Origin: Pseudomonadota bacterium
GTDB taxonomy: Bacteria > Pseudomonadota > Alphaproteobacteria > Rhodobacterales > Rhodobacteraceae
Length of the DNA stretch: 64,000 bases
Direction of reading: 5' to 3'
Assembly: GCA_018240425.1 (NCBI GenBank)
Contig: JAFEFU010000012.1
Coordinates: 1-64,000, forward strand
Shown: in pieces, positions 57,112-64,000 of the stretch
How the letters are laid out: each line of letters opens with the position of its first letter
Position numbering within the stretch: the first letter of the stretch is position 1
The notes under the pieces: generated by a model
Database searches by the model: none
Seen by the model: only the letters and a program-made list of their open reading frames with translations
What the model was told of the DNA's origin: nothing
Made by a program: the position numbers and the translations under genes

Positions 57112-58479
57112 CTATATGCCCGAACAGGGTGGCGCAGCGGCCATCGCTGCAAGGGCGGCGTCGCCGTCGGCACGGCTGACCGGGCGGCTCCAGCTTGTCG
57201 TCCAGATCTGTCCGTCGGCCGAGCGGTTGACGTATTCGGCCAGCAGGTCGCCCGCTGCCGACAGGATCAGGACGCGGCCCGAGTTTTCCTCTTCGACCAG
57301 GAAATTGCCCGCCGGCGTCGTCTCGTCCAGGCCCTCGCTGAAGGTGGAGACATCATTCTTCACCATCGCCACCGAGTAGGGGGCCGACAGGGAATCGTCA
57401 CGGAAATCGTAGATCAGGATATTGTTGTTACCCATGACCTCGGGGCCGTTGCCGCGGTTCAGCGCATTGTTGTCGAAGACCCTGATCCGGTGATCGTCGA
57501 GAATGTCGACATCGTGCTGGCCCAGCCACGGGCCTTGCCTGCGCCAGACGATCTGGTCGGTCGAGGGGCGATAGAGCAGCACTGTTGAATTGTGCCGGGT
57601 GCTGAGGAACAGGTCGCCCTTTTTCCAGTAGGGACCGTCGGCCAGCACCGGCTGGATGTCGTTCAGATGCAAGGGATCGTTGTTGTAGACCGCCGACCCG
57701 AACAATTGGCCGCTGAGGCCGTGGCGCCGGTAGATGTCGACGAGCGAGCGGACCTCGAGCACCTTGCCGTCGGCCGAGACGCGGGCCAGGCCGTCCTCGA
57801 CAAAATCGGGGCCATATTCCTTCTTCGGCGGCTGGAGGTGCACGGGAACCCAGAGGGTTCCTTCGGCGTCCATCTCGGTAGAATGGTGGTAGATCTGGCT
57901 CGCCTCGCTCCAGACCGGCTGGCCGCAGCGGTCGATGCGGAACAGGGGCGTATGATGGTCCTTGACGATCAGGCTGCCGTCGGCCAACAGCAGCGGATGG
58001 ACGGCCTCGAAATTGCGGCGGTTGTGTTTGTCGGCATAGGCCGCGTTGTCGGGCACGCCCGCAAACAGTGACGGCGCGTCGGGCTGCCAGCGATGGCGAA
58101 CCTTAAGGTCGGTCAGATCGACGAGTTCGACGGTCGTGACCTGCGCGGTCCCGTCGTAGCGGGCCAGGAGAAGATACCCCTCGCCCGGAATGCCCACAGT
58201 GCCGTCGGCCACGTGCCAACCGGACTTGTCACCGAAGCGCCGGGTGCCGACGGCAAGGCGGTTGTCGCGGCCGACCAGCAGCTTCTTCAGGTTCAGCGGC
58301 GTTTCGGCAAGCGTCATCAACGCCCCCCGAAACCCGCCAGGCGGCGCGCCGTCCCTTTCCGTCGCCAGTACCAGCGCGCCGAACAGAATGGTGCCGCCGA
58401 CACCCAGGATGACGATAAGAAGAACTAGCCAGGCTTCAATCCTGGCGAAGATGAATCGCTGCACGAAATACTGTCCCAC
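57112..58479 (-). CDS. Membrane-anchored arylsulfotransferase-like protein, copy 1
   Basis: A 455-residue protein with an N-terminal membrane anchor (EAWLVLLIVILGVGGTILFG) and a large periplasmic part resembling the Arylsulfotran_2 (ASST) beta-propeller: LNDIQPVLADGPYWKKGDLF, TRHNSTVLLYRPSTDQIVWR and GQHDVDILDDHRIRVFDNNA. Repeated short strands fit a propeller. It is about half-identical by eye to the gene upstream. A sulfuryl-transfer role is possible but many such proteins are uncharacterised; the key His cannot be assigned safely. Confidence 0.75.
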   Translation of the reverse strand: MGQYFVQRFIFARIEAWLVLLIVILGVGGTILFGALVLATERDGAPPGGFRGALMTLAETPLNLKKLLVGRDNRLAVGTRRFGDKSGWHVADGTVGIPGEGYLLLARYDGTAQVTTVELVDLTDLKVRHRWQPDAPSLFAGVPDNAAYADKHNRRNFEAVHPLLLADGSLIVKDHHTPLFRIDRCGQPVWSEASQIYHHSTEMDAEGTLWVPVHLQPPKKEYGPDFVEDGLARVSADGKVLEVRSLVDIYRRHGLSGQLFGSAVYNNDPLHLNDIQPVLADGPYWKKGDLFLSTRHNSTVLLYRPSTDQIVWRRQGPWLGQHDVDILDDHRIRVFDNNALNRGNGPEVMGNNNILIYDFRDDSLSAPYSVAMVKNDVSTFSEGLDETTPAGNFLVEEENSGRVLILSAAGDLLAEYVNRSADGQIWTTSWSRPVSRADGDAALAAMAAAPPCSGI

Positions 58480-58566
58480 TGTCCCCGCCGCAGGTTAGCA
58501 CAAGCCGCCCGCCGAACAAGATGGTGCATATCGGCGTGACGCCCTGCCCTGACCGCCCGGCCGGAC

Positions 58567-59913
58567 TCAGGGACAGGCCGGAGCCGCCTTGATCGCCGCC
58601 AGCACGCTGTCGCCCTCAGCGCGGCTGATGGTGCGGCTCCAGCTGGTGGTGAAGACCCGGCCCCGGTCGTCGCGGTTGACGTACTCGGCCAGCAGGGTTC
58701 CATCTGGCGCCAGGATGAGAAGGTGGCCGGAATTTTCCTCCTCGACCAGAAGGTTGCCGGCCCCGGTCAGATCCAGAAGTCCCTCGCTGTAGGTCTTGAT
58801 CTCCAGCTTGGCCAGGATGGACCTCATCGGCGTCTCGACCTGCCCGGTGGCAAAGTCGTAGATGGCGATCTGGTTCGCGCCGTCGATCACCGGCCCCTTG
58901 CCAAAGCCCATTGCCCGGTTGTCAAACACTGAAATGCGATGATCGTCGAGGATGTCGACGTCATGCTGGCCGATCCACGGCCCTTGCTTGCGCCAGAGGA
59001 TCTGACCGGTTGAGGGCCGGTAGAGCATCACCGTGGACAGGCGGCGCAGGCTGAGAAACAGATCACCCTTTTTCCAGTAGGGGCCGTCGGCCAGCACCGG
59101 CTGGATGTCGTTGAGGTGGATCGGGTCGTCATTGAAGGTGCCCACGCTGAACAGCTGGGGGGTCAGGCCGTTGCGGGCAAAGATGTCGACCATCGACCGG
59201 ACCTGAAGCAGCTTGCCATCGGTACTGACCTGCGCCAGGCCGTCCTCGTGGAAGCCGTCTGCGTAAAGCGGATTGTGCGGCTGGACATGAACGGGAATCC
59301 ACAGGTTGCCGTCGACATCCCGTTCGGTCGAATGGTGGTAGATCTGGGTCTGTTCGGCCCAGAGCTTGCGCCCGCAGGCGTCGATCCTGAACAGCGGCGT
59401 ATGGTGATCCTTGATGATGAGGCTGCCATCGGGCAGCAGGAACGGGTGGACCGCCTCGAAATAGCGGCGGCTCCAGAGGTCGTCCTCGCCCTTGACCGGC
59501 GTCATGTCGGCAAAAAGCGCGGTCGCGTCCGGCTGCCAGCGATAACGCACGGTCAAGTCGCGCAGATCGACCAGTTCGATCGCCGCGCCCTCGATGTTGC
59601 CGTCGAAGCGGCTGAGCAGCAGGTACCCCTCGCCCGCCAGCCGGGCGCCGTCGCCGGCCCTGAGCCAGCCGCTCTTGCCGTCCAGCTTCTGCACCCGCTG
59701 GGCCAGCCGGGTGTCGTTGTTGCGCAGGATGGTTTCGAATGTCAGCGGCAGGGTCGCGGCCTCGACCGCCGCCGCGCCCAGCCGCCCGAAGCGGCGGTCG
59801 CCCTGCTCTGTCTGAAGGACGACCGAGCCGAACAGCAGGGCCGCCACCAGCCCGAGGATCGCCAGCAGGAGAACCAGCCAGACCTCCACCTTGCCGAACA
59901 TGAAACGCTGCAT
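58567..59913 (-). CDS. Membrane-anchored arylsulfotransferase-like protein, copy 2
   Basis: A 448-residue paralogue with the same plan: anchor VWLVLLLAILGLVAALLFGS, then LNDIQPVLADGPYWKKGDLF, SLRRLSTVMLYRPSTGQILW and GQHDVDILDDHRISVFDNRA. The tandem arrangement with an 87-base gap points to gene duplication. Divergence at the N- and C-termini suggests different partners or substrates. Both probably sit on the outer face of the inner membrane. Confidence 0.75.
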   Translation of the reverse strand: MQRFMFGKVEVWLVLLLAILGLVAALLFGSVVLQTEQGDRRFGRLGAAAVEAATLPLTFETILRNNDTRLAQRVQKLDGKSGWLRAGDGARLAGEGYLLLSRFDGNIEGAAIELVDLRDLTVRYRWQPDATALFADMTPVKGEDDLWSRRYFEAVHPFLLPDGSLIIKDHHTPLFRIDACGRKLWAEQTQIYHHSTERDVDGNLWIPVHVQPHNPLYADGFHEDGLAQVSTDGKLLQVRSMVDIFARNGLTPQLFSVGTFNDDPIHLNDIQPVLADGPYWKKGDLFLSLRRLSTVMLYRPSTGQILWRKQGPWIGQHDVDILDDHRISVFDNRAMGFGKGPVIDGANQIAIYDFATGQVETPMRSILAKLEIKTYSEGLLDLTGAGNLLVEEENSGHLLILAPDGTLLAEYVNRDDRGRVFTTSWSRTISRAEGDSVLAAIKAAPACP

Positions 59914-60103
59914 GAAGTCCGCCCTTTGCCCCCTCTGGCCCTGTCGAGGTTAACCGGGCGACCGGTGGGGGCGGAAGGCCCAAGTTTGCCGTCAAAGCTG
60001 TTGCGCGCGCACGATTGTTCGCCACGGCGGAAACAGCGCCACCGGGCCGGCGGGTTCTTGCCGCAAGACCGCCCGATTCAGGGCGGATTTGCAAAGACTG
60101 GAC

Positions 60104-60115
60104 TGTCAGCTGACA
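60104..60115. promoter_or_regulatory. 12-bp palindrome upstream of the Gly/Asn-rich secreted protein
   Basis: TGTCAGCTGACA is a perfect palindrome 43 bases before the ATG at 60159. A CCGCCC-gattca-GGGCGG stem (60069-60086) followed by ATTT lies just before it. The remainder of the gap 59914-60158 shows no gene. Confidence 0.45.
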
Positions 60116-60158
60116 CTGGCCCCGTGATAAACGAACGCGCCGACCCGGGAGAACCGCC

Positions 60159-61040
60159 ATGATCGCCAATACCCCCTGTCAACAGCCGCCCCGGCCGCTT
60201 CGGCTGGCCAGCCTGTGCCTGCTCGTGGCAACTCTTGCCATGATGCCGGGATTCGTGCCGTTCGCGCCCGCCGCGGCCGGCGCGGCCTTCGCCAAGAACG
60301 GCAACGGCGGCGGCAATGGCAACGGCGGAGGCCACGGCAACGCCGGGGGCAACGGACATGCCAATGGCAAGGCCGGGAACAGCGCGGCCGGGGGCAAGGC
60401 CAAGTCAGGGGCCAAGTCGGGCGTCAAGTCGGCGGGCAAGGCCACGGTCAAGGCCGCCGCGACCGAGGTCAGCCTGACCACCGACGAGGTGGCCGATACG
60501 CCGCTGTCGCCCAGCGAACTTGGCAAATGGAACGCGGCCAAGGCCAACCAGGCGGCGTTCGACGCCCATGTCCGCAACATGAACTTCAACGGCACCATCG
60601 GCGCGCTGGCGCAATACGGGCTCGCCGCCAAGGCGGCGGCGGGCGAACCGCTGAGCGAGGCCGAGCAGGCGGCGGTCGACAGCCTGATCGGCAGCGAGGC
60701 GGCGCCCAGCGACGAGGATCTGGCCAATGCCCTGAACACCGGAGCGCTTGCCGGCGATCCGGTCTATTCGGTCGAGAATGGCACGGTCAGCTGCACGGCC
60801 AACTGCGACACGGCCGATCTGGCGGCGGCCCAGGCGAAAGCCGATGCGGCGGCCGATGCGCTGGCGGCGGCCGATCGGCAAACGGCGCTCGACGGGCTGC
60901 TGACCCGGTCCGAGCAGCGCATCGTCGACGAGTCGAACAAGCCCGTGCCCGAGGAACGCGCCGATGCCTTGCTCGACCATGTGGCCGAGCAGCTGGGCGT
61001 GAGCCGGCCGGCCGACGATCCGGTCACGCTGACCCCCTGA
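60159..61040 (+). CDS. Secreted protein with Gly/Asn-rich repeat region
   Basis: A 293-residue protein I do not recognise. After a signal sequence (LASLCLLVATLAMMPGFVPF, probable cleavage near AGAAFA) comes a low-complexity block (residues about 46-72) built of NGGG, NGNG and HGN steps, then a Lys/Ala/Gly stretch and a helical, Ala-rich C-terminal half with the CTANC cysteine pair. It is probably an exported or envelope protein. GGGAG precedes the ATG. The function is unknown. Confidence 0.65.
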   Translation: MIANTPCQQPPRPLRLASLCLLVATLAMMPGFVPFAPAAAGAAFAKNGNGGGNGNGGGHGNAGGNGHANGKAGNSAAGGKAKSGAKSGVKSAGKATVKAAATEVSLTTDEVADTPLSPSELGKWNAAKANQAAFDAHVRNMNFNGTIGALAQYGLAAKAAAGEPLSEAEQAAVDSLIGSEAAPSDEDLANALNTGALAGDPVYSVENGTVSCTANCDTADLAAAQAKADAAADALAAADRQTALDGLLTRSEQRIVDESNKPVPEERADALLDHVAEQLGVSRPADDPVTLTP

Positions 61041-61078
61041 ACGGGATCCCCTGAAACCAGCCCCCGGGCACCTGCGCC

Positions 61079-61107
61079 TTGCATCAAGGGGCCGCGAGCC
61101 GCTAAAG
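61079..61107 (+). promoter_or_regulatory. Candidate promoter of tRNA-Arg
   Basis: TTGCAT (61079-61084) and CTAAAG (61102-61107) are spaced by 17 bases, and the mature tRNA begins 12 bases later. The -35 is fair; the -10 is weak. Confidence 0.35.
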
Positions 61108-61118
61108 GAAGCCTCAGC

Positions 61119-61195
61119 GGTCCCATAGCTCAACTGGATAGAGCAGCTGACTTCTAATCAGCAGGTTGGGGGTTCGAGTCCTCCTGGGATCGCCA
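61119..61195 (+). tRNA. tRNA-Arg (anticodon TCT)
   Basis: The 77-base cloverleaf has an acceptor stem GGTCCCA pairing with TGGGATC, a D-arm starting AGCTCAACTGGATAGAGC, an anticodon arm GCTGA-CTTCTAA-TCAGC with TCT at 61153-61155, a T-arm with GGTTCGAGTCC, discriminator G and an encoded CCA. It reads AGA/AGG codons, which are rare in this GC-rich genome. Confidence 0.95.
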
Positions 61196-61243
61196 GCCAG
61201 GCAGCCTGTTTCCCGGCGCGCGGCACGGCCCTATAGTCGGGCC

Positions 61244-62524
61244 ATGCCTGCACTCTGCCGCGATTGCCTGACCGCCTTCGACGCCGACCCGACGGGGCCC
61301 GGCGGTGTCAGTGCCGCGCGTTGCCCGGCCTGCCGTTCGCCCCGGCTTCTGGTCCATGCCGAACTCTTCGACCTGTCGATCGCGCATCTGGACTGCGATG
61401 CCTTCTATGCCTCGGTGGAAAAACGTGACGATCCCGGCCTGCGCGACCGGCCGGTGATCGTCGGCGGCGGCCATCGGGGCGTGGTCTCGACCTGCTGCTA
61501 CCTGGCGCGGATCAAGGGGGTCCACTCGGCCATGCCGATGTTCCAGGCGCTGAAGCTGTGCCCCGAGGCGGCGGTCGTCCGGCCGCGCATGGCCCATTAC
61601 GTCGCGGTCTCGCGCCGGATCCGCGCGCTGATGGAGGAACTGACCCCCCAGATCGAGCCTTTGTCGCTGGACGAGGCCTTTCTCGACCTGACCGGCACCG
61701 GGCGGCTGCACCATGCGCCGCCGGCCCTGATGCTGGCGCGGCTTCTGGGGCGGATCGAGTCCGAGGTCGGCGTCACCGGATCGGTGGGGCTGGCGCCGAA
61801 CAAGTTCCTGGCCAAGGTCGCCTCGGATCTCGACAAGCCGCGCGGGTTCTCGGTGATCGGCCGGGCGGACACCGCCGGTTTCCTCAGGGCCAAGCCGGTC
61901 AGCCTGATCTGGGGCGTCGGCAGCGCCACCCGCGAAACGCTCGAGCGCGCCGGCATCCGCACCTTCGACGATCTCCTGCGCTGGGAGCGGACCGACCTCG
62001 ACCGCAAGTTCGGCGCGATGGGCGGGCGGCTTTATCATCTGGCGCGCGGCGAGGACAACCGCCGCGTCAACCCGCACGAGCCGATGAAGTCGATCTCCGC
62101 CGAGACCACCTTTCACGAGGACACATCCGACCGCGACCTCCTGGATGGTCATCTCTGGCGGCTGGCCGAGCGGGTAGCCGACCGCGCCAAGGCCAAGGAT
62201 CTGGCCGGGCGCACGGTGACGCTGAAGCTGCGCCGGCGCGATTTCACGCTTCTGACCCGTTCGCACCGGCTGCGCGACGCAACCCAGATCGCCGACCGCC
62301 TTTACCGGGCGGCGGCCGACCTGATGGCGCAGGTGACGGACGGTGGTCCGTTCCGCCTGATCGGGGTCGGTCTCTCGGACATCGTTCCGGGGTGCGAGGC
62401 CGACACCAGCGGCGATCTTCTCGACCCTGCCGCGGCCCGCCGCGCCGGCGCCGAGCGGGCGGCAGACGAAATCCGCGCGAAGTTCGGGCGCGATGCGATC
62501 ATCAAGGGCCGGGCGCTGCGCTGA
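61244..62524 (+). CDS. dinB: DNA polymerase IV (DinB) with N-terminal zinc-ribbon extension
   Basis: A 426-residue Y-family translesion polymerase. The catalytic motifs are LDCDAFYASVEKRDDPGLRD and SLDEAFLDLTG, followed by the palm/thumb region GSVGLAPNKFLAKVASDLDK and a little-finger domain. Residues 1-35 add a four-cysteine motif (CRDC ... CPAC) absent from enterobacterial DinB, apparently a zinc ribbon. ATG 61244 includes this extension. It copies damaged DNA with low fidelity. No LexA site is visible. Confidence 0.93.
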   Translation: MPALCRDCLTAFDADPTGPGGVSAARCPACRSPRLLVHAELFDLSIAHLDCDAFYASVEKRDDPGLRDRPVIVGGGHRGVVSTCCYLARIKGVHSAMPMFQALKLCPEAAVVRPRMAHYVAVSRRIRALMEELTPQIEPLSLDEAFLDLTGTGRLHHAPPALMLARLLGRIESEVGVTGSVGLAPNKFLAKVASDLDKPRGFSVIGRADTAGFLRAKPVSLIWGVGSATRETLERAGIRTFDDLLRWERTDLDRKFGAMGGRLYHLARGEDNRRVNPHEPMKSISAETTFHEDTSDRDLLDGHLWRLAERVADRAKAKDLAGRTVTLKLRRRDFTLLTRSHRLRDATQIADRLYRAAADLMAQVTDGGPFRLIGVGLSDIVPGCEADTSGDLLDPAAARRAGAERAADEIRAKFGRDAIIKGRALR

Positions 62525-63388
62525 CTATTCCGCCGCAAGCGGCAGGCCTTCGGGCCGCCCGATCGCCGCGATCGCCCCGAGAACCCGGCCGAAGGTCCTG
62601 CGGAAGGCGTCGAACCCCGGCCCCGGGCGGATCGCTGCCTCGTCAAGGTAAAGGGCTCGGTCGATCTCGATCTGGACGACATGCTGGCCGATGCCGGGCC
62701 GGCCATAGGTCTGCGCGACATAGGCCCCGGCGAAAGGCGTGTTGCGCGCCACCCGGAGCCCTTCGGACCGGAATGCCTGCTCGACCGCATCGACGACGGC
62801 GCCCGAGGCCGCCGCCCCGTAACGGTCGCCCAGGACAATGTCCGGCCGCCGGCCGTCACGATGCGCGATCTGGTCCATCGCCTCGTGCGGCATCGAATGC
62901 ATGTCCATCAGGATCGCCTGGCCGAACAGCGCCCGCGATTCGTCCAGAAGGCGGGCCAGGCTGTCGTGATAGGGGTGCCAGTAGGTGCGGATGCGGCTGC
63001 GCGCCTCGGCCAGGCTGATCTTGCCGCTGTAGATCATCCGCCCGCCCGCCACCACGCGCGGGATGACCCCAAGCCCGGACTGGACGCGCGGATTGTGGGC
63101 AAAGCTGCGCGCGCCCTCGACCACCGAAGGGTCAAGCTCCTCGGCCGCGCGGTTGAGGTCGAGAAAGGCGCGCGGCACCGTCGCCGCCAGGAGGGGGGCG
63201 CCGAGGTCCGGCACCACGGACAGGAGGTCGTCGACATGGGCGTCCTCCGAGGTGCGGATCAGCCGCTCGTCAAGGACACTTGCGGCGAGGAAGGCCCGAG
63301 GATAGTCGCGCCCGCTGTGCGGCGAGGCGAACACGACGCTTGTCGTGCGCCGTACCGGCATCGTCAGCCTGTATGCAACCTCGGTCAT
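62525..63388 (-). CDS. N-formylglutamate amidohydrolase-family protein
   Basis: A 287-residue hydrolase. The family motifs VFASPHSGRDYP, SEDAHVDDL, FLDLNRAAEELDP, MDMHSMPHEA and the HVVQIEIDRALYLDE segment are clear, with His/Glu/Asp residues suited to zinc binding. HutG-type members release formate from N-formylglutamate at the end of histidine degradation; others act on different N-acyl or amide substrates. No hut genes are adjacent. The start at 63388 follows GGAAGG. It converges with dinB, ending one base after it. Confidence 0.85.
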   Translation of the reverse strand: MTEVAYRLTMPVRRTTSVVFASPHSGRDYPRAFLAASVLDERLIRTSEDAHVDDLLSVVPDLGAPLLAATVPRAFLDLNRAAEELDPSVVEGARSFAHNPRVQSGLGVIPRVVAGGRMIYSGKISLAEARSRIRTYWHPYHDSLARLLDESRALFGQAILMDMHSMPHEAMDQIAHRDGRRPDIVLGDRYGAAASGAVVDAVEQAFRSEGLRVARNTPFAGAYVAQTYGRPGIGQHVVQIEIDRALYLDEAAIRPGPGFDAFRRTFGRVLGAIAAIGRPEGLPLAAE

Positions 63389-63442
63389 GGCCTTCCGCTC
63401 CCACCCATGACCATAGCGGCAAAAAACCGGTTGCCAAACCCC

Positions 63443-63471
63443 TTGCAAGCCCCGGCGACTCCTTTTATAGA
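63443..63471 (+). promoter_or_regulatory. Promoter of tRNA-Val
   Basis: TTGCAA (63443-63448) and TATAGA (63466-63471) are spaced by exactly 17 bases, close to the sigma-70 ideal. The tRNA begins 65 bases downstream, leaving a short 5' leader. No other promoter lies closer. Confidence 0.6.
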
Positions 63472-63535
63472 CCCCGGGACCGACGCGGTTCCGCCCGCGT
63501 CCTATTTGTTTTGGGCAGGCGGGATTGTTGCGGAG

Positions 63536-63610
<75 letters not shown>

Positions 63611-63673
63611 TTCACCGCCCCTGTGGGGGCAACAGGTTTCAAGGCGCAAGGCGCGCCGCGAAGGAGAAGAACG

Positions 63674-63799
63674 ATGAAGGTTGCGAACTCGCTCCGCTCG
63701 CTGAAGACGCGTCACCGCGATTGCCAGATCGTGCGCCGCAAGGGCCGCGTCTATGTGATCAACAAGACGCAGAAGCGTTACAAGGCCCGCCAGGGGTAA
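63674..63799 (+). CDS. rpmJ: Ribosomal protein bL36 (zinc-free form)
   Basis: A 41-residue, strongly basic protein beginning [20 protein letters not shown] and ending in [11 protein letters not shown]. It is the longer form with a single cysteine, which lacks the zinc-binding set of the 37-residue type. AAGGAG lies in front of the ATG at 63674. It belongs to the large ribosomal subunit. It is transcribed after tRNA-Val, possibly from the same promoter. Confidence 0.95.
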   Translation: MKVANSLRSLKTRHRDCQIVRRKGRVYVINKTQKRYKARQG

Positions 63800-63809
63800 G
63801 GCGCGCCCG

Positions 63810-63834
63810 GACGATCTCCCGGTGGAAGATCGTC
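63810..63834 (+). terminator. Hairpin 3' of rpmJ
   Basis: GACGATCT (63810-63817) pairs with AGATCGTC (63827-63834) around a 9-base loop, 10 bases after the stop. No T-run follows. Confidence 0.5.
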
Positions 63835-63897
63835 AGCGCCGAACGCCCGCCGCCCAGGTGGCGGGCTGGGAACGCTTCCGGCAGACGGAACTCAGGG

Positions 63898-63920
63898 GCC
63901 GCCACGGGAAACCGGGCGGC
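63898..63920. terminator. Second hairpin between rpmJ and the partial VOC gene
   Basis: GCCGCC (63898-63903) pairs with GGCGGC (63915-63920) and is followed by TCTTCCGTTT on the plus strand. It lies 12 bases beyond the VOC-family stop on the other strand, so it may serve both convergent genes. Confidence 0.5.
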
Positions 63921-63931
63921 TCTTCCGTTTG

Positions 63932-64000
63932 TCATCCCCACGCCTTCGCCCGCCGGTCGAACACCTCGCTCTGCGGGTTGACCACGCAGAAGCGATGGCC
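63932..64000 (-). CDS. VOC-family protein (C-terminal fragment)
   Basis: Only the last 22 codons are in the window, ending ...HRFCVVNPQSEVFDRRAKAW-G-stop. The G-H-R-F-C-V-V pattern is the last strand of glyoxalase/bleomycin-resistance (VOC) domains, where the segment usually reads DPEGNRFCVV. The substrate cannot be deduced from this fragment. Confidence 0.5.
   Translation of the reverse strand, partial: GHRFCVVNPQSEVFDRRAKAWG

Overview
The window is a GC-rich bacterial chromosome segment whose gene content points to an alphaproteobacterium of the family Rhodobacteraceae. The supporting signs are several GcvT-fused dimethylglycine/sarcosine dehydrogenase-like flavoproteins next to a non-pyrrolysine MttB, an NDUFS4-type complex I subunit, a zinc-ribbon DinB, the rph-rdgB-hemW order, HupE permeases and the short intergenic repeat around GTCCAAATA.TCC. 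The genus cannot be fixed from the sequence alone. No phage, insertion sequence, CRISPR array, rRNA or replication origin was seen.

Layout. 1-9.1 kb (minus strand): one-carbon/methylated-amine region with an hydroxyacid dehydrogenase, an aldehyde dehydrogenase, an MttB-like methyltransferase and two 814-residue FAD-GcvT proteins, with a divergent LysR regulator and ilvA (9.2-11.4 kb). 11.4-19.8 kb (minus): a class V aminotransferase, an XRE-cupin regulator, an M24 peptidase and a complete dipeptide-type ABC transporter (dppABCDF-like), reading as one uptake-and-hydrolysis unit. 19.8-22.7 kb: tdh-kbl threonine catabolism with its own XRE-cupin regulator. 22.8-33.3 kb: LysR gene diverging from a lysine-degradation set (aminotransferase, glutaryl-CoA dehydrogenase, fused E1 alpha/beta, FabD-like acyltransferase, ALDH7-type aldehyde dehydrogenase, lysine 6-dehydrogenase/saccharopine dehydrogenase), interrupted by one AT-richer minus-strand gene. 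33.4-37.8 kb: GntR regulator, DapA-family enzyme, aldehyde dehydrogenase and amine oxidase in an overlapping operon. 38-42.8 kb: sulfotransferase and class IV aminotransferase pair, then ribokinase and malic enzyme. 43-50.7 kb: housekeeping core (mutS, hrcA-grpE, rph, an rdgB-ridA fusion, hemW, DUF454). 50.7-54.4 kb: accessory stretch with two HupE-like permeases, a TFIIB-type zinc-ribbon protein, a tiny secreted Cys/His protein, large palindromes, an AT-rich orphan and a toxin-antitoxin pair. 54.5-64 kb: uvrB, NDUFS4 homologue, two tandem arylsulfotransferase-like proteins, a Gly/Asn-rich secreted protein, tRNA-Arg, dinB, N-formylglutamate amidohydrolase-like gene, tRNA-Val, rpmJ and a partial VOC gene.

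How they work together. Much of the window is a set of separately regulated amino-acid and amine catabolic operons (methylated amines, peptides, threonine, lysine, an unknown imino/amino acid), each with its regulator alongside. They are followed by DNA repair, nucleotide/metabolite clean-up and stress genes. The points most worth a second look are the in-frame RdgB-RidA fusion, the lysine cluster with an E1 plus a FabD-like protein lacking the malonyl-binding arginine, the toxin-antitoxin pair bracketed by two copies of the uvrB 3' end, and a threonine dehydrogenase lacking all four structural-zinc cysteines.
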